DNA from: Phycisphaeraceae bacterium
GTDB lineage: Bacteria > Planctomycetota > Phycisphaerae > Phycisphaerales > Phycisphaeraceae
Assembly: GCA_028284155.1 (NCBI GenBank)
Contig: JANQSF010000124.1
Location: 43,148 to 107,147, forward strand
Direction of reading: 5' to 3'
DNA: 64,000 nucleotides
Shown piece after piece: positions 7,530 to 15,423 of the stretch (its first letter is position 1; each line of letters opens with the position of its first letter). A program made the translations under genes and the position numbers. The notes beneath the pieces were generated by a model. It saw only the letters and a list, made by a program, of their open reading frames with translations, was not told the DNA's origin and searched no databases.

Positions 7530-10184
7530 ATGAATATGCCAAACGAAACACACGTTTTGAGGCTGCGACTGACCCCTCAGGCCTATGTCTGGGGGCGTGT
7601 TTGCCTTGTCGTCTGCATGCTGGGCATGGTCACGGGGGTAGCCCGCGCCGACCGCGTCGCGACCGACCTGATCGCGCTCTACGAATTCACCGAAGCCAAG
7701 GGTGACACCGTCCGCGATCGCAGCCGGGCGGGCACGCCGATCGACCTGGTGATCGACAAGCCTGGCAATGTGCAGTGGCGTCACGGCGCGCTGGTTATTC
7801 AACGTGGCGTCGCCATCCGGTCGGTCGAGCGTGCCCGGCGGCTCACCGACGCGATCAAGCAGTCCAACGCCCTGACTGTCGAGGCATGGGTCAAGCCCGC
7901 GAATACGCGGCAGGACGGCCCGGCCCGCATCGTCACCATGTCGGACAACACCAGCAACCGCAACATCACGCTCGGCCAGGACGGCGGGAAGTACGACGCT
8001 CGGCTGCGGTCGGGTTCGACGAGCGAAAACGGCATCCCCTCGACGGCGTCGCCGAATAACTCCCTGAGTACCGACCTGACGCATGTCGTTTACACGCGCG
8101 ACGCATCGGGCAACGCGCGCATCTATCTCAACGGCAAGCAAAGCGCGTCGAAGAAAGTTGGCGGCAAGCTGGACAACTGGAACACGCGGTATCACTTGAT
8201 CCTGGCTAACGAACTGACGGGCGACCGCCCCTGGCTGGGCGAGATGCATCTGGTGGCGATCTATAAGAAAGCCCTGTCACCCAAGGAGGTCGAGCAGAAC
8301 TTCATGGCCGGCGGCGGCACGGTCATCACCGCCGCGATGCGCGACACGAGTGCGAAGCTGTTCGAGGCCGAGGTCGCGCCGATCCTCGCCCGGCATTGCC
8401 TCGAATGTCACGGCTGGAAGTCCAAGAAGGGCAAACTCGACCTGTCGCAGCGCAACCTCGCGCAGGCCGGCGGCAAGAGTGGGCAGGTCATTCTGCCCGG
8501 CAGCGCCGCCAAGAGCGAGCTGTTCAAACAGGTCCTGTCCAACGACATGCCGGACGACCGCCCGCCGCTGTCGCGACGTGAGAAACAACTGCTGCGTCAT
8601 TGGATCGACACCGGCGCGGTCTGGTCGACCGCGTCGATCGAGCGGTCTGCTTACGTCAAACCCATCGAGCCGGGCGGCAATTGGCTGCGTCGGCTGACCG
8701 TCACGGAGTACATCGAGACCGTGCGCGTCGCCGTCGGCGTTGACATCGCCGAAGACGCCCGCGCGACCCTGCCGCGCGACCTGCGGGCCGACGGGTTCAG
8801 CAACACGGCCTACAACCTCGGCGTCGATATGGCCCACGTCGAGGGGTTTGCCAAGCTTGCGCGCACCGTCGCGCAACGGATGGACGTACCGAAGTTCGCC
8901 GTGCGGTTTACGAAGCAGCGCAAGTTCGACGACGCGACGCTCAAGCCGATGATCGCCGCGATGGGCAAGTGGCTGCTGCGCGGCCCGCTGGAGCCGCGCG
9001 AGATCGACGCCTACCTCAGCGTCGCGCAGGCTGTGCGCAAAGAGGGCGGCGACTTCGACGAGGCCGTGTCGTTCATTGTCGAGGCGATGCTGCAATCGCC
9101 GCGCTTCGTCTACCGCGTCGAGAAGCAGCGGGGCGACGGCAAGCCGCAACCGGTCACCGGCTACGAGTTGGCGTCACGATTGAGCTACATCCTCTGGGGC
9201 GGCCCGCCGGACGACGCGCTATTGCGGGCTGCTGCGAAGGGAGAATTATCGACCAAAGCGCAGGTCGAAGCGCAGGCCCGTCGCATGTTGCGTGACCCGC
9301 GTGCGCGGAAGCACTCACAGCAGTTCATCTACGAATGGCTGGACCTGGGCCGACTCGACTACATGCGGCCGAACGCCAAGAAGTTCCCCAAGTGGGAGGA
9401 CGCGCTCGCGGCCGACATGCGGGCCGAGACGCTGGCGTTTTACGATGAGGTCGTCTGGAAACAGGCTCGGCCGATGAACGACCTGTTCAATGCGCAGGTC
9501 ACGATCGTGACGCCTCGCCTCGCGCATCATTACGGCCTGACCCCGGGCACGAGCGGCGGCGTGACGCGTTACGACCTGTCCGGCCTTCCCGCGCGCGGCG
9601 GCCTGCTGACGCAGGGCAGCGTGCTCACCGTCGGCGGCGACGAGGGGTCGATGGTCACGCGCGGCCTGTTCGTGCTCCACAGTGTGTTGCGCGGGCACGT
9701 CGAAGACCCGCCGCCGTGTGTCGACACGACGCCCGTGCCGACGAAGCCCGGCCTGTCGCAGCGCGGCGTCGCGCTGGCTCGGCTGGCCAACCCCGCGTGC
9801 GGCGGCTGCCACGCGCGCTTCGAGCCGTTGGCGTTCGGCCTCGAAAAATTCGACGGCCTCGGCGTGCACCACGAGAAAGACCACCACGGCAACACGCTCC
9901 GCGACGACGGCGAACTTGCGATCCCCGGCCGCGATAAGCCGATCAAGTATCAGTCGTCCGCGCAACTTATGGACCTGCTCGCCGCCAGCGATCGCGTCAA
10001 ACAGACGATGACCTGGAAGGCCACGCAATGGGCGATCGGCCGACCGCTGGACGAATCCGACACGGCTATACTGGAAGACATCCACAAGGCCGCCCAGCGC
10101 GGCGGCGGGACTTACTCAAGCCTGCTCACCGCCATCGTTACTAGCGACCTGGTACGCAAGACACGCACGGAGCCCCAGCCATGA
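7530..10184 (+). CDS. LamG + Planctomycete cytochrome C + DUF1592 secreted protein
   Basis: An 884-residue secreted protein. After a signal segment (residues about 22-41) come a LamG/concanavalin-like domain (45-250, including the run YEFTEAKGDTVRDRSRAG), a planctomycete cytochrome C motif CLECHG near 290, and then the DUF1587-DUF1592-DUF1588-DUF1585 series. The segment PACGGCHARFEPLAFGLEKFD near 755 is the DUF1588 signature with a second CxxCH. The family is characteristic of planctomycetes and verrucomicrobia; heme binding and electron transfer are inferred from CxxCH, and its substrate is unknown. It overlaps the next gene (DUF1552) by 4 bp (ATGA), showing translational coupling, which is the usual pairing of these families. 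Confidence 0.9.
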   Translation: MNMPNETHVLRLRLTPQAYVWGRVCLVVCMLGMVTGVARADRVATDLIALYEFTEAKGDTVRDRSRAGTPIDLVIDKPGNVQWRHGALVIQRGVAIRSVERARRLTDAIKQSNALTVEAWVKPANTRQDGPARIVTMSDNTSNRNITLGQDGGKYDARLRSGSTSENGIPSTASPNNSLSTDLTHVVYTRDASGNARIYLNGKQSASKKVGGKLDNWNTRYHLILANELTGDRPWLGEMHLVAIYKKALSPKEVEQNFMAGGGTVITAAMRDTSAKLFEAEVAPILARHCLECHGWKSKKGKLDLSQRNLAQAGGKSGQVILPGSAAKSELFKQVLSNDMPDDRPPLSRREKQLLRHWIDTGAVWSTASIERSAYVKPIEPGGNWLRRLTVTEYIETVRVAVGVDIAEDARATLPRDLRADGFSNTAYNLGVDMAHVEGFAKLARTVAQRMDVPKFAVRFTKQRKFDDATLKPMIAAMGKWLLRGPLEPREIDAYLSVAQAVRKEGGDFDEAVSFIVEAMLQSPRFVYRVEKQRGDGKPQPVTGYELASRLSYILWGGPPDDALLRAAAKGELSTKAQVEAQARRMLRDPRARKHSQQFIYEWLDLGRLDYMRPNAKKFPKWEDALAADMRAETLAFYDEVVWKQARPMNDLFNAQVTIVTPRLAHHYGLTPGTSGGVTRYDLSGLPARGGLLTQGSVLTVGGDEGSMVTRGLFVLHSVLRGHVEDPPPCVDTTPVPTKPGLSQRGVALARLANPACGGCHARFEPLAFGLEKFDGLGVHHEKDHHGNTLRDDGELAIPGRDKPIKYQSSAQLMDLLAASDRVKQTMTWKATQWAIGRPLDESDTAILEDIHKAAQRGGGTYSSLLTAIVTSDLVRKTRTEPQP

Positions 10185-11614
10185 CGCAGCGCCAACCTGT
10201 CAGCCGACGAACCGCTATCAAGGGCCTGGGCGGTGTCGCGATCGGCCTGCCGTTTCTTGAAGAGATGACCGCGACCTCGGCCGCGGCCGCGGTGGCCAAG
10301 ACGCCTGCCGTCCCCGTGCGTGCGTTCAATGTCTTCTTCGGCTTGGGCATCCCCGCGCCGCTGCAGACCGAAGGCTTCGACGGCGTGCTTGAACCGCTCA
10401 GGCCGCTCAGCAAGAAACTGCTGATCATGCGCAACGTCGACCAGGTGCGTTGCGACGAGAAGGGCATCAACGCGCACTTCGACGGCGCTTCGGGCGCGTT
10501 CACAGCCGAGCCGCCGGACGGCGAGGCGAAGTCGGGCGGGCCGTCGATCGACCAGGTGATCCGCAAGGCCCACTACCCCAACGGCATGCCGGCCGGCATG
10601 GTGCCGACGCTCGTGGGCGGGACGTTTTTCCGACGCAGCCGGGTCAGCCGGTATGTGCACAGCTACAACGACGACGGCACCGTCGCGGCCGCGATGCAGG
10701 AGAAGCCGCGCGACCTGTTCAACCGCGTGTTCGGTGGGGCCGACATCCCCAAGACCGAGGCCGAGATGCGCCGCCTGCGCATCAGCAAGAGCGTGCTCGA
10801 CTCGACCGTCGAGCAGTACCGTTATTACACCGGCCCGAACTCGCCGCTGGGCGCCGCGAGCAAGGCCCGCGTCAAAGACCACCTCGACCGCATCCGCGAG
10901 TTCGAGAAGCGGGCGTTCCGCATGGCCCTGCACGGCAAGACGCCGAAGCAGCCGCCCAAGAGCAAGCTCCTGCACGGCGGCCAGGCCGACCCCGGCGGCC
11001 AGGGCATCGATATCACACTCCAAGAGTTGACCGAAGAGTGGCGCTTGATGGCCGACCTCTACGCACTGGCCATCCAGACCGACCGTGTCCGCTTCGGCGC
11101 GCTGACGTTCCTCGCCGCCGGCGAACGCATCCGCCTGACGGGTCGTTATGAATACGCCGGCCGAAAGATTTGGGACTTCGACGATTCCAAACAACTCAAC
11201 GCGTCCGGCGACAAGGGCTGCAGCCACGAGTGGTGGCACAAGTTCAACGAGAAGCGCAAGAACGAGCAACTGCGCGCCCACGCCCACATGAAGATGAACG
11301 AGGTCGCCTACTTCCTGAGCCGACTCGACGACGCCGACTCCCGCGAGGCCAACGGCCGAACGATCCTGGAAAACGCGCTGTTCACCGTCTCGACCGAGTC
11401 CGGCGACGGCCGACACAGCAATGTCAAACGCGAACTGTCCGGCGTCTTCCACGCCATCAGCGGCGCGAACGGCCGATTCAAAACGGGGCAGATCATGGAC
11501 GTGGGCGCCGAGGGGATCGACGTCTATAACAGCATGTTAGACGGCATGGGCGTGAGCAACCGCCTCGGGCCGGCGCGGCGGGATGGGCGGGCGGTGGATG
11601 GGATTCGGGTTTAG
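10181..11614 (+). CDS. DUF1552 family protein with Tat signal
   Basis: A 477-residue protein beginning with a twin-arginine signal (SRRTAIKGLGGVAIGLPFLEE), so it is probably exported folded. The rest matches DUF1552: FNVFFGLGIPAPLQTEGFD, DHLDRIREFEKRA, and a C-terminal part with LFTVSTESGDGRHSN and GANGRFKTGQ. DUF1552 proteins are related to the DUF1501/sulfatase-phosphatase superfamily and are almost always encoded behind a DUF1592 cytochrome-like protein, as here (4 bp overlap). A joint extracytoplasmic role is inferred; the reaction is unknown. The stop codon is followed after about 35 bp by the convergent end of the next gene. Confidence 0.9.
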   Translation: MTQRQPVSRRTAIKGLGGVAIGLPFLEEMTATSAAAAVAKTPAVPVRAFNVFFGLGIPAPLQTEGFDGVLEPLRPLSKKLLIMRNVDQVRCDEKGINAHFDGASGAFTAEPPDGEAKSGGPSIDQVIRKAHYPNGMPAGMVPTLVGGTFFRRSRVSRYVHSYNDDGTVAAAMQEKPRDLFNRVFGGADIPKTEAEMRRLRISKSVLDSTVEQYRYYTGPNSPLGAASKARVKDHLDRIREFEKRAFRMALHGKTPKQPPKSKLLHGGQADPGGQGIDITLQELTEEWRLMADLYALAIQTDRVRFGALTFLAAGERIRLTGRYEYAGRKIWDFDDSKQLNASGDKGCSHEWWHKFNEKRKNEQLRAHAHMKMNEVAYFLSRLDDADSREANGRTILENALFTVSTESGDGRHSNVKRELSGVFHAISGANGRFKTGQIMDVGAEGIDVYNSMLDGMGVSNRLGPARRDGRAVDGIRV

Positions 11615-11649
11615 ATGCAGCACGCATGGCAGTGGCGCATACCTAATTG

Positions 11650-12780
11650 TCACGGCACGTCTTCGATAGTGATCATCAAGAAGTAACCATCCGTTACATT
11701 AATGCGCGTAACGGACACCTTTAATCCGCCAACCCGACGCCACTCCTCGGAGGCCACACCTGCACGGGCAGCGTTGAGCCACTTCCTAATGTCCTCGAAT
11801 GATCCGTTCGTGAGGTTTTGAACAATTGTGGCGGCACTTGCAAGGCTACTTCTGTCCTCTGCGTCATCGCTCCCGTCACGAAACACCACCGAGACTGAAG
11901 CGGCTCGAATAAACTCTGCATTGCCGACCGCTTGAATCTCGACCCCAGGGACTTCTGGATTGGCCGCCAGCCAGGAGAGTCCGCTGGAGGACCGACGCCA
12001 AGTCCATCCCCGCTCGTCATTCCACAGGGACTTGAATCGGGACAATGACCATCCGATCGCGCTGTCCGCCGTCGCGCCTGCGAACGGCGTGTAACCCGTA
12101 CCGGCCCACGGGTCGGGGTTCAACTCAGCGGTAAGGTACAGGCCAATCACAGTGACAACTGCCAGTACTGACGCGCCAAAGAGTCCTCCCGCCGCGACAC
12201 GCGAAGCGCGAGTGAATCCAGGTCTCTGCCATGGGCGGGCTTTGGCTTCACGCGCGTTGCCACATTCCGGGCATGGGCCGTCGTCCGTCCCTCGCAAGTC
12301 GTAACCGCACGACCGGCAGTACCCGACAAGCGACAGTTTGTGGCGGCGCCATCGGCGCACCACATACCATGCCATTGGTGGAATCGTGAACAACAGCGTT
12401 ACGAACCACGCCGGGGCGACCACGGCTTTGATGGGCACTGTCAGCCCAAGGGGATAGATATGCTGACCCCGCCATAACCGAAACTGAAAATCAACGACTT
12501 TGAATTGAGGTTCATCACGCAGTCTGGCATGCCACCTGTCCCACGTTTTTCCACGTTCGACATGCTTGTGTACGGTCGACGATTGGGGAACCGTACGAGA
12601 CTGACTCAAGTCCTCCCACGTCATTTCGAATGAGCCAAGGTCGCTATGGAAGCTGATCCACCTTCCATTCCAGCAAATGCCAGTCTGCTCGCCGCGAAAC
12701 CCACGCACCCACATCGCGCACGACAAGACGACCAGAAGAAGCGATAGCGCTGCCACCAGATTGAAGCATCGCCCGAGCAC
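11650..12780 (-). CDS. Membrane protein with CGYDLRGT-type zinc ribbon
   Basis: A 376-residue membrane protein with an N-terminal helix (LVAALSLLLVVLSCAMWV), a second hydrophobic segment (APAWFVTLLFTIPPMAWYVV, about 130-150) and a third near 200. Between the last two lies a zinc-ribbon, CRSCGYDLRGT-x6-CPECG, a signature very common in planctomycete proteins. The N-terminal part has the planctomycete pattern WNGRWISFHSDLGSF. The C-terminal 170 residues are extracytoplasmic and not recognised. Function is unknown; the zinc ribbon may act as a structural or regulatory element. It is divergent from the pseudopilin gene, with two short repeats in the gap. Confidence 0.72.
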   Translation of the reverse strand: MLGRCFNLVAALSLLLVVLSCAMWVRGFRGEQTGICWNGRWISFHSDLGSFEMTWEDLSQSRTVPQSSTVHKHVERGKTWDRWHARLRDEPQFKVVDFQFRLWRGQHIYPLGLTVPIKAVVAPAWFVTLLFTIPPMAWYVVRRWRRHKLSLVGYCRSCGYDLRGTDDGPCPECGNAREAKARPWQRPGFTRASRVAAGGLFGASVLAVVTVIGLYLTAELNPDPWAGTGYTPFAGATADSAIGWSLSRFKSLWNDERGWTWRRSSSGLSWLAANPEVPGVEIQAVGNAEFIRAASVSVVFRDGSDDAEDRSSLASAATIVQNLTNGSFEDIRKWLNAARAGVASEEWRRVGGLKVSVTRINVTDGYFLMITIEDVP

Positions 12781-12850
12781 GGTATAAGTCTATGGCAAGA
12801 AGGTCGGGCGCGTTGCCCGACGTTTGGAAGTGCAACGTCTTTGAACTGCC

Positions 12851-12947
12851 GGGTGCCACACTTTGTCCCGAAGGGCAAAGTATGCACGGCGCGCCTTGCG
12901 TGTCCGATCGCACAACGGCACACTTTGCAAAGCCAAGGTGTGGCACC
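12851..12947. repeat. REPIN-like element, family D, short copy 1 (97 bp)
   Basis: It starts with GGGTGCCACACTTTG and ends with its inverted form (CACACTTTGCAAAGCCAAGG then TGTGGCACC). Each end can fold into a CACACTTTG/CAAAGTGTG-type hairpin. The centre differs from the long copies at 28214 and 30589. It lies between the divergent zinc-ribbon and pseudopilin genes. Confidence 0.75.
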
Positions 12948-12975
12948 GGACATCGGGTCACCCCCGATTCAACTT

Positions 12976-13080
12976 CCCCATGAACCGATCCCCGCCCGGC
13001 TCCAGCATCCAGTCTTCCCAACCGAGGTGGCGACAAACCCCACCGCGCGCATCGTTTCGTCTGGGTCGGTCGTGAGCCGG
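12976..13080 (-). pseudogene. Fragment of GNAT acetyltransferase 3' end (copy 1)
   Basis: These 105 bp are about 80 percent identical by eye to the 3' end of the GNAT gene at 14837-15352, in the same orientation. They encode the equivalent of LTTDPDETxRAVGF, then a one-base deletion (in the run CAAACCCC) shifts the frame before the HLGWEDW part. Only the C-terminal 35 codons are present. The upstream boundary (after GTGAGCCGG on the plus strand) is the same as in copy 2. Confidence 0.75.
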
Positions 13081-13170
13081 GTGCTACACTTTGTCCCGAA
13101 GGGCAATGTGTACATAGCGCGCCTTGGATGTCCCGTACACCGAACGGTACACTTTGCAGAGCGAGTGCCC
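13078..13170. repeat. REPIN-like element, family D, short copy 2 (about 93 bp)
   Basis: A diverged relative of the copy at 12851: CCGGGTGCTACACTTTGTCC at the left, GGTACACTTTGCAGAG at the right, and a centre sharing GCGCGCCTTG and TGTCC. It ends right at the ATG of the pseudopilin gene, so it makes up that gene's leader and may influence its translation. Confidence 0.65.
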
Positions 13171-13917
13171 ATGAAGGTCCGTCGTCCCATTCAAGCCGCA
13201 GGTGATCAGCGCGCATTTACGCTCATTGAGTTGCTGGTGGTCGTCTCGCTCATCGTCCTGCTGGTCGCCCTGCTTCTGCCGGCGCTTGGACGCGCGCGCG
13301 AGATCGGACGGCGAACGGTTTGCGCCAGCAACCTGCAGCAGATCGGCAACGCGATGCTGAGTCAGGCGGCCGATTCGGGAGGCCGACTGCCGCTCGGCTA
13401 TGTCGATAGCGCGCACGGCAGCACATACCACATGATTTGGGCGTTCTCGTCGCCGCACAAGTACATGATGCTCGGCACGCTTGTTGAATCGGGCGCGGTC
13501 GGCGGGGGAGAGGTCTTTTATTGCCCGTCGCAGAAATGGTCGTTCTTTCAATACGACACACCGGACAACCGCTGGGACGAGCCATACACCTCGAACGGCG
13601 CGCAAAAGATCACACGCAGCGGCTACAATGTCCGGCCGTTCTTCGAAGGCAGGACATGGGATTGGGGCACGCACTCGTCACCCGCGCCTCCGCCGAACCT
13701 CGCTCGCATTCAATCCCTACCCAGCGGCACGACGATCGCCGCAGATCTGATCTCGATAAGAACGTGGACCGATGCCAGCCACGCCGATGGCGTCAACCGG
13801 ATCGGCGTCGATGGCGGTGTCAACTGGGTCCAGCGCGATGTTTTCGATGACTACCTTGAAACCACCTTGCACGCCAGCCTCGCCGAACAGTTGTGGACAT
13901 CGCTTGATGAGAACTGA
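13171..13917 (+). CDS. Prepilin-like (type II pseudopilin-like) protein
   Basis: A 248-residue protein with a type IV prepilin N-terminus: a short basic leader, then AFTLIELLVVVSLIVLLVALLLPALGRAR, with the Glu at +5 after the presumed cleavage site. The rest has the planctomycete pattern of such proteins: CASNLQQIGNAMLSQAADSGGRLPLGY, a central cysteine region (FYCPSQKW) and the C-terminal VNRIGVDGGVNWV, like the HxxGxNVxFxDGHV end of these families. It would be cut by a prepilin peptidase and assemble in, or be displayed from, the inner membrane. The start at 13171 is directly at the end of a repeat element. It is flanked by two fragments of the same GNAT gene end. Confidence 0.8.
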   Translation: MKVRRPIQAAGDQRAFTLIELLVVVSLIVLLVALLLPALGRAREIGRRTVCASNLQQIGNAMLSQAADSGGRLPLGYVDSAHGSTYHMIWAFSSPHKYMMLGTLVESGAVGGGEVFYCPSQKWSFFQYDTPDNRWDEPYTSNGAQKITRSGYNVRPFFEGRTWDWGTHSSPAPPPNLARIQSLPSGTTIAADLISIRTWTDASHADGVNRIGVDGGVNWVQRDVFDDYLETTLHASLAEQLWTSLDEN

Positions 13918-13950
13918 TCGGCAAAGTAAAGCCGGGTCACTCTCGCTTCC

Positions 13951-14060
13951 CCTTCCACATAAAACGATCACTGCCCGGTTCCAGCTTCCGGTCTTCCCAG
14001 CCGAGGTGGCGGCAAAACCCCGCCGCGTGGATCGTTTCGTCCGGGTCGGTGGTGAGCCGG
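13951..14060 (-). pseudogene. Fragment of GNAT acetyltransferase 3' end (copy 2)
   Basis: A second copy of the GNAT C-terminal coding segment. On the minus strand it still reads in frame as RLTTDPDETIHAAGFC then RHLGWEDRKLEPGSDRFMWK. No start or N-terminal part precedes it. It is closer to copy 1 than to the full gene at both borders (GGGTCAC-C-TC near the low-coordinate end, GTGAGCCGG at the other). It separates the pseudopilin from the next gene. Confidence 0.78.
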
Positions 14061-14171
14061 CAACTTAGGCCGGACATATTGCCCGGCGGTTGGACACACT
14101 TAGAGATCAAATGCCGGGTAACGTCCCCGGTATGCGGCGTGAATCCGACTTCCCATTGTCACTGATCACCC

Positions 14172-14861
14172 ATGCCCACACGACGCATCATCGATACGCT
14201 CGACGTCAATCCTTACACCTTCGACGCCGATGCCGAGTCGGCTGAGCGTCGTCATATCGAGACCTTTGCCGAGGGCAGCGACGAGGCCGTTCGACTTGCC
14301 CACGCCGCGGTGGATGCGTTCAAACGCGTCGCGCGTAACCGTTGCATCGACGACGACGCGTTAGCGGTGTTCGCGCAGGCGATCCGTTCGCTGGACACGG
14401 CAGCGCTGTCTCTGGCGGGCAAGTACCTGATCGCCGTGCGCGGCCTCTACACGAACGACCGCGAGGGCAATCGGCTGGCCGTCGCCTGGGACGACACGCT
14501 GCTTGGACTGGTGAACGACCCGAAAGCGGATGTGCGTGTCAACACGCTTTGCATCGTCGCGAAGCACATCACCAGGCTGGGCGAGCCGACAGCCCTGTAC
14601 GTGATTGGTATCGGTCTGAAGGACCGGTCGTATCACGTCCGCCTGGCCGCGATCGACGCGGCGCTTGCCGGCGGCTGGGCGGCGAGTGTGCCCGTACTCG
14701 AAGCGATGCGCGAGTCGGAGACGCACGCCAAAGTGATTGAGCGACTCGATTGGTGTCTGACCCTGCTGAAAGGCGGCGCGATCATCGACAATGGATATGA
14801 AACGACCCGCGCACCGGGCGGCGGAGTGAGGACGCGCTACGTCGGCGACGACGTCGGTTGA
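14172..14861 (+). CDS. Hypothetical HEAT-like helical repeat protein
   Basis: A 229-residue cytoplasmic protein made almost fully of helices. Residues 115-190 show two or three HEAT-like units (LGLVNDPKADVRVNTLCIV, LKDRSYHVRLAAIDAALAGG, SVPVLEAMRESETHAKVIERL), where the DxxVRxxA pattern is clear. No catalytic motif is visible. A scaffold or binding role is likely for such proteins but the partner is unknown. The 3' end overlaps the convergent GNAT gene by 25 bp. A second GNAT-tail fragment lies just upstream. Confidence 0.62.
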   Translation: MPTRRIIDTLDVNPYTFDADAESAERRHIETFAEGSDEAVRLAHAAVDAFKRVARNRCIDDDALAVFAQAIRSLDTAALSLAGKYLIAVRGLYTNDREGNRLAVAWDDTLLGLVNDPKADVRVNTLCIVAKHITRLGEPTALYVIGIGLKDRSYHVRLAAIDAALAGGWAASVPVLEAMRESETHAKVIERLDWCLTLLKGGAIIDNGYETTRAPGGGVRTRYVGDDVG

Positions 14862-15352
14862 CCCGTGCTATTGCGTTGGACCGATGGCCTTGCCTTCCGC
14901 ATGAACCGATCCCCGTCCGATTCCATCTTCCAGTCTTCCCAGCCGAGGTGACGGTAAAACCCCACCGCGCGGATCGTTTCGTCCGGGTCGGTCGTGAGCC
15001 AGACCTCATCCCAACCCTCGGAAAACAGCCAGTCTTCGACGAGCGTTAATAGATGCTTGCCGATGCCGCGGCCCTCGTATTCAGCCAGGACGGCGATGAC
15101 CCACATCTCGCCGTTGGTCTTGTTGCCCATCGCGAACCCGACGACCTGCCCTTCCGCCTCGCACAGCCAGCCGCGGTGTGAGTCTTTGAGCAAGTCGCGC
15201 ACCGAGTCGTGCGTGATGCCCAGCGCCGTCAACTCCTCCGCGCCGCGGTCGTTGTCCCACGTGCGGATGCGCACGTCGAAGATGGCGTCCATGTCGCCGG
15301 GGCCGATCTCGCGGTAGGTCGGCGGGGTTGGCTGTTCTTGGGGTTGTCGCAT
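14837..15352 (-). CDS. GNAT family N-acetyltransferase
   Basis: A 171-residue GNAT enzyme. The start (YREIGPGDMDAIFDVRIRTWDN) matches motif C; the acetyl-CoA loop is YEGRGIGKHLLTLVEDW (about residues 95-110), and VGFYRHLGWE near 138 is the usual motif B. It would transfer an acetyl group from acetyl-CoA to an amine of an unknown small molecule or protein. It is of normal length for the family. Its last 35 codons occur twice more, as fragments, 0.9 and 1.9 kb to the left. The 3' end overlaps the HEAT-like gene. Confidence 0.9.
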   Translation of the reverse strand: MRQPQEQPTPPTYREIGPGDMDAIFDVRIRTWDNDRGAEELTALGITHDSVRDLLKDSHRGWLCEAEGQVVGFAMGNKTNGEMWVIAVLAEYEGRGIGKHLLTLVEDWLFSEGWDEVWLTTDPDETIRAVGFYRHLGWEDWKMESDGDRFMRKARPSVQRNSTGQPTSSPT

Positions 15353-15423
15353 GATCGGAGTTTAGAGCGCTCGGTGCGAGCCATTATGATGAATCTACAG
15401 AATGTAATCGACACGGGGTCGAT

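Noticed and set aside
10112..11452. A 446-codon open frame on the minus strand
   Set aside because: It is antisense to the DUF1552 gene and has no recognisable domain.
12792..13216. Several short open frames with the pattern ALCPEGQSMHGAPC or VPHFVPKGK
   Set aside because: These are translations of the family D repeat elements and not proteins.
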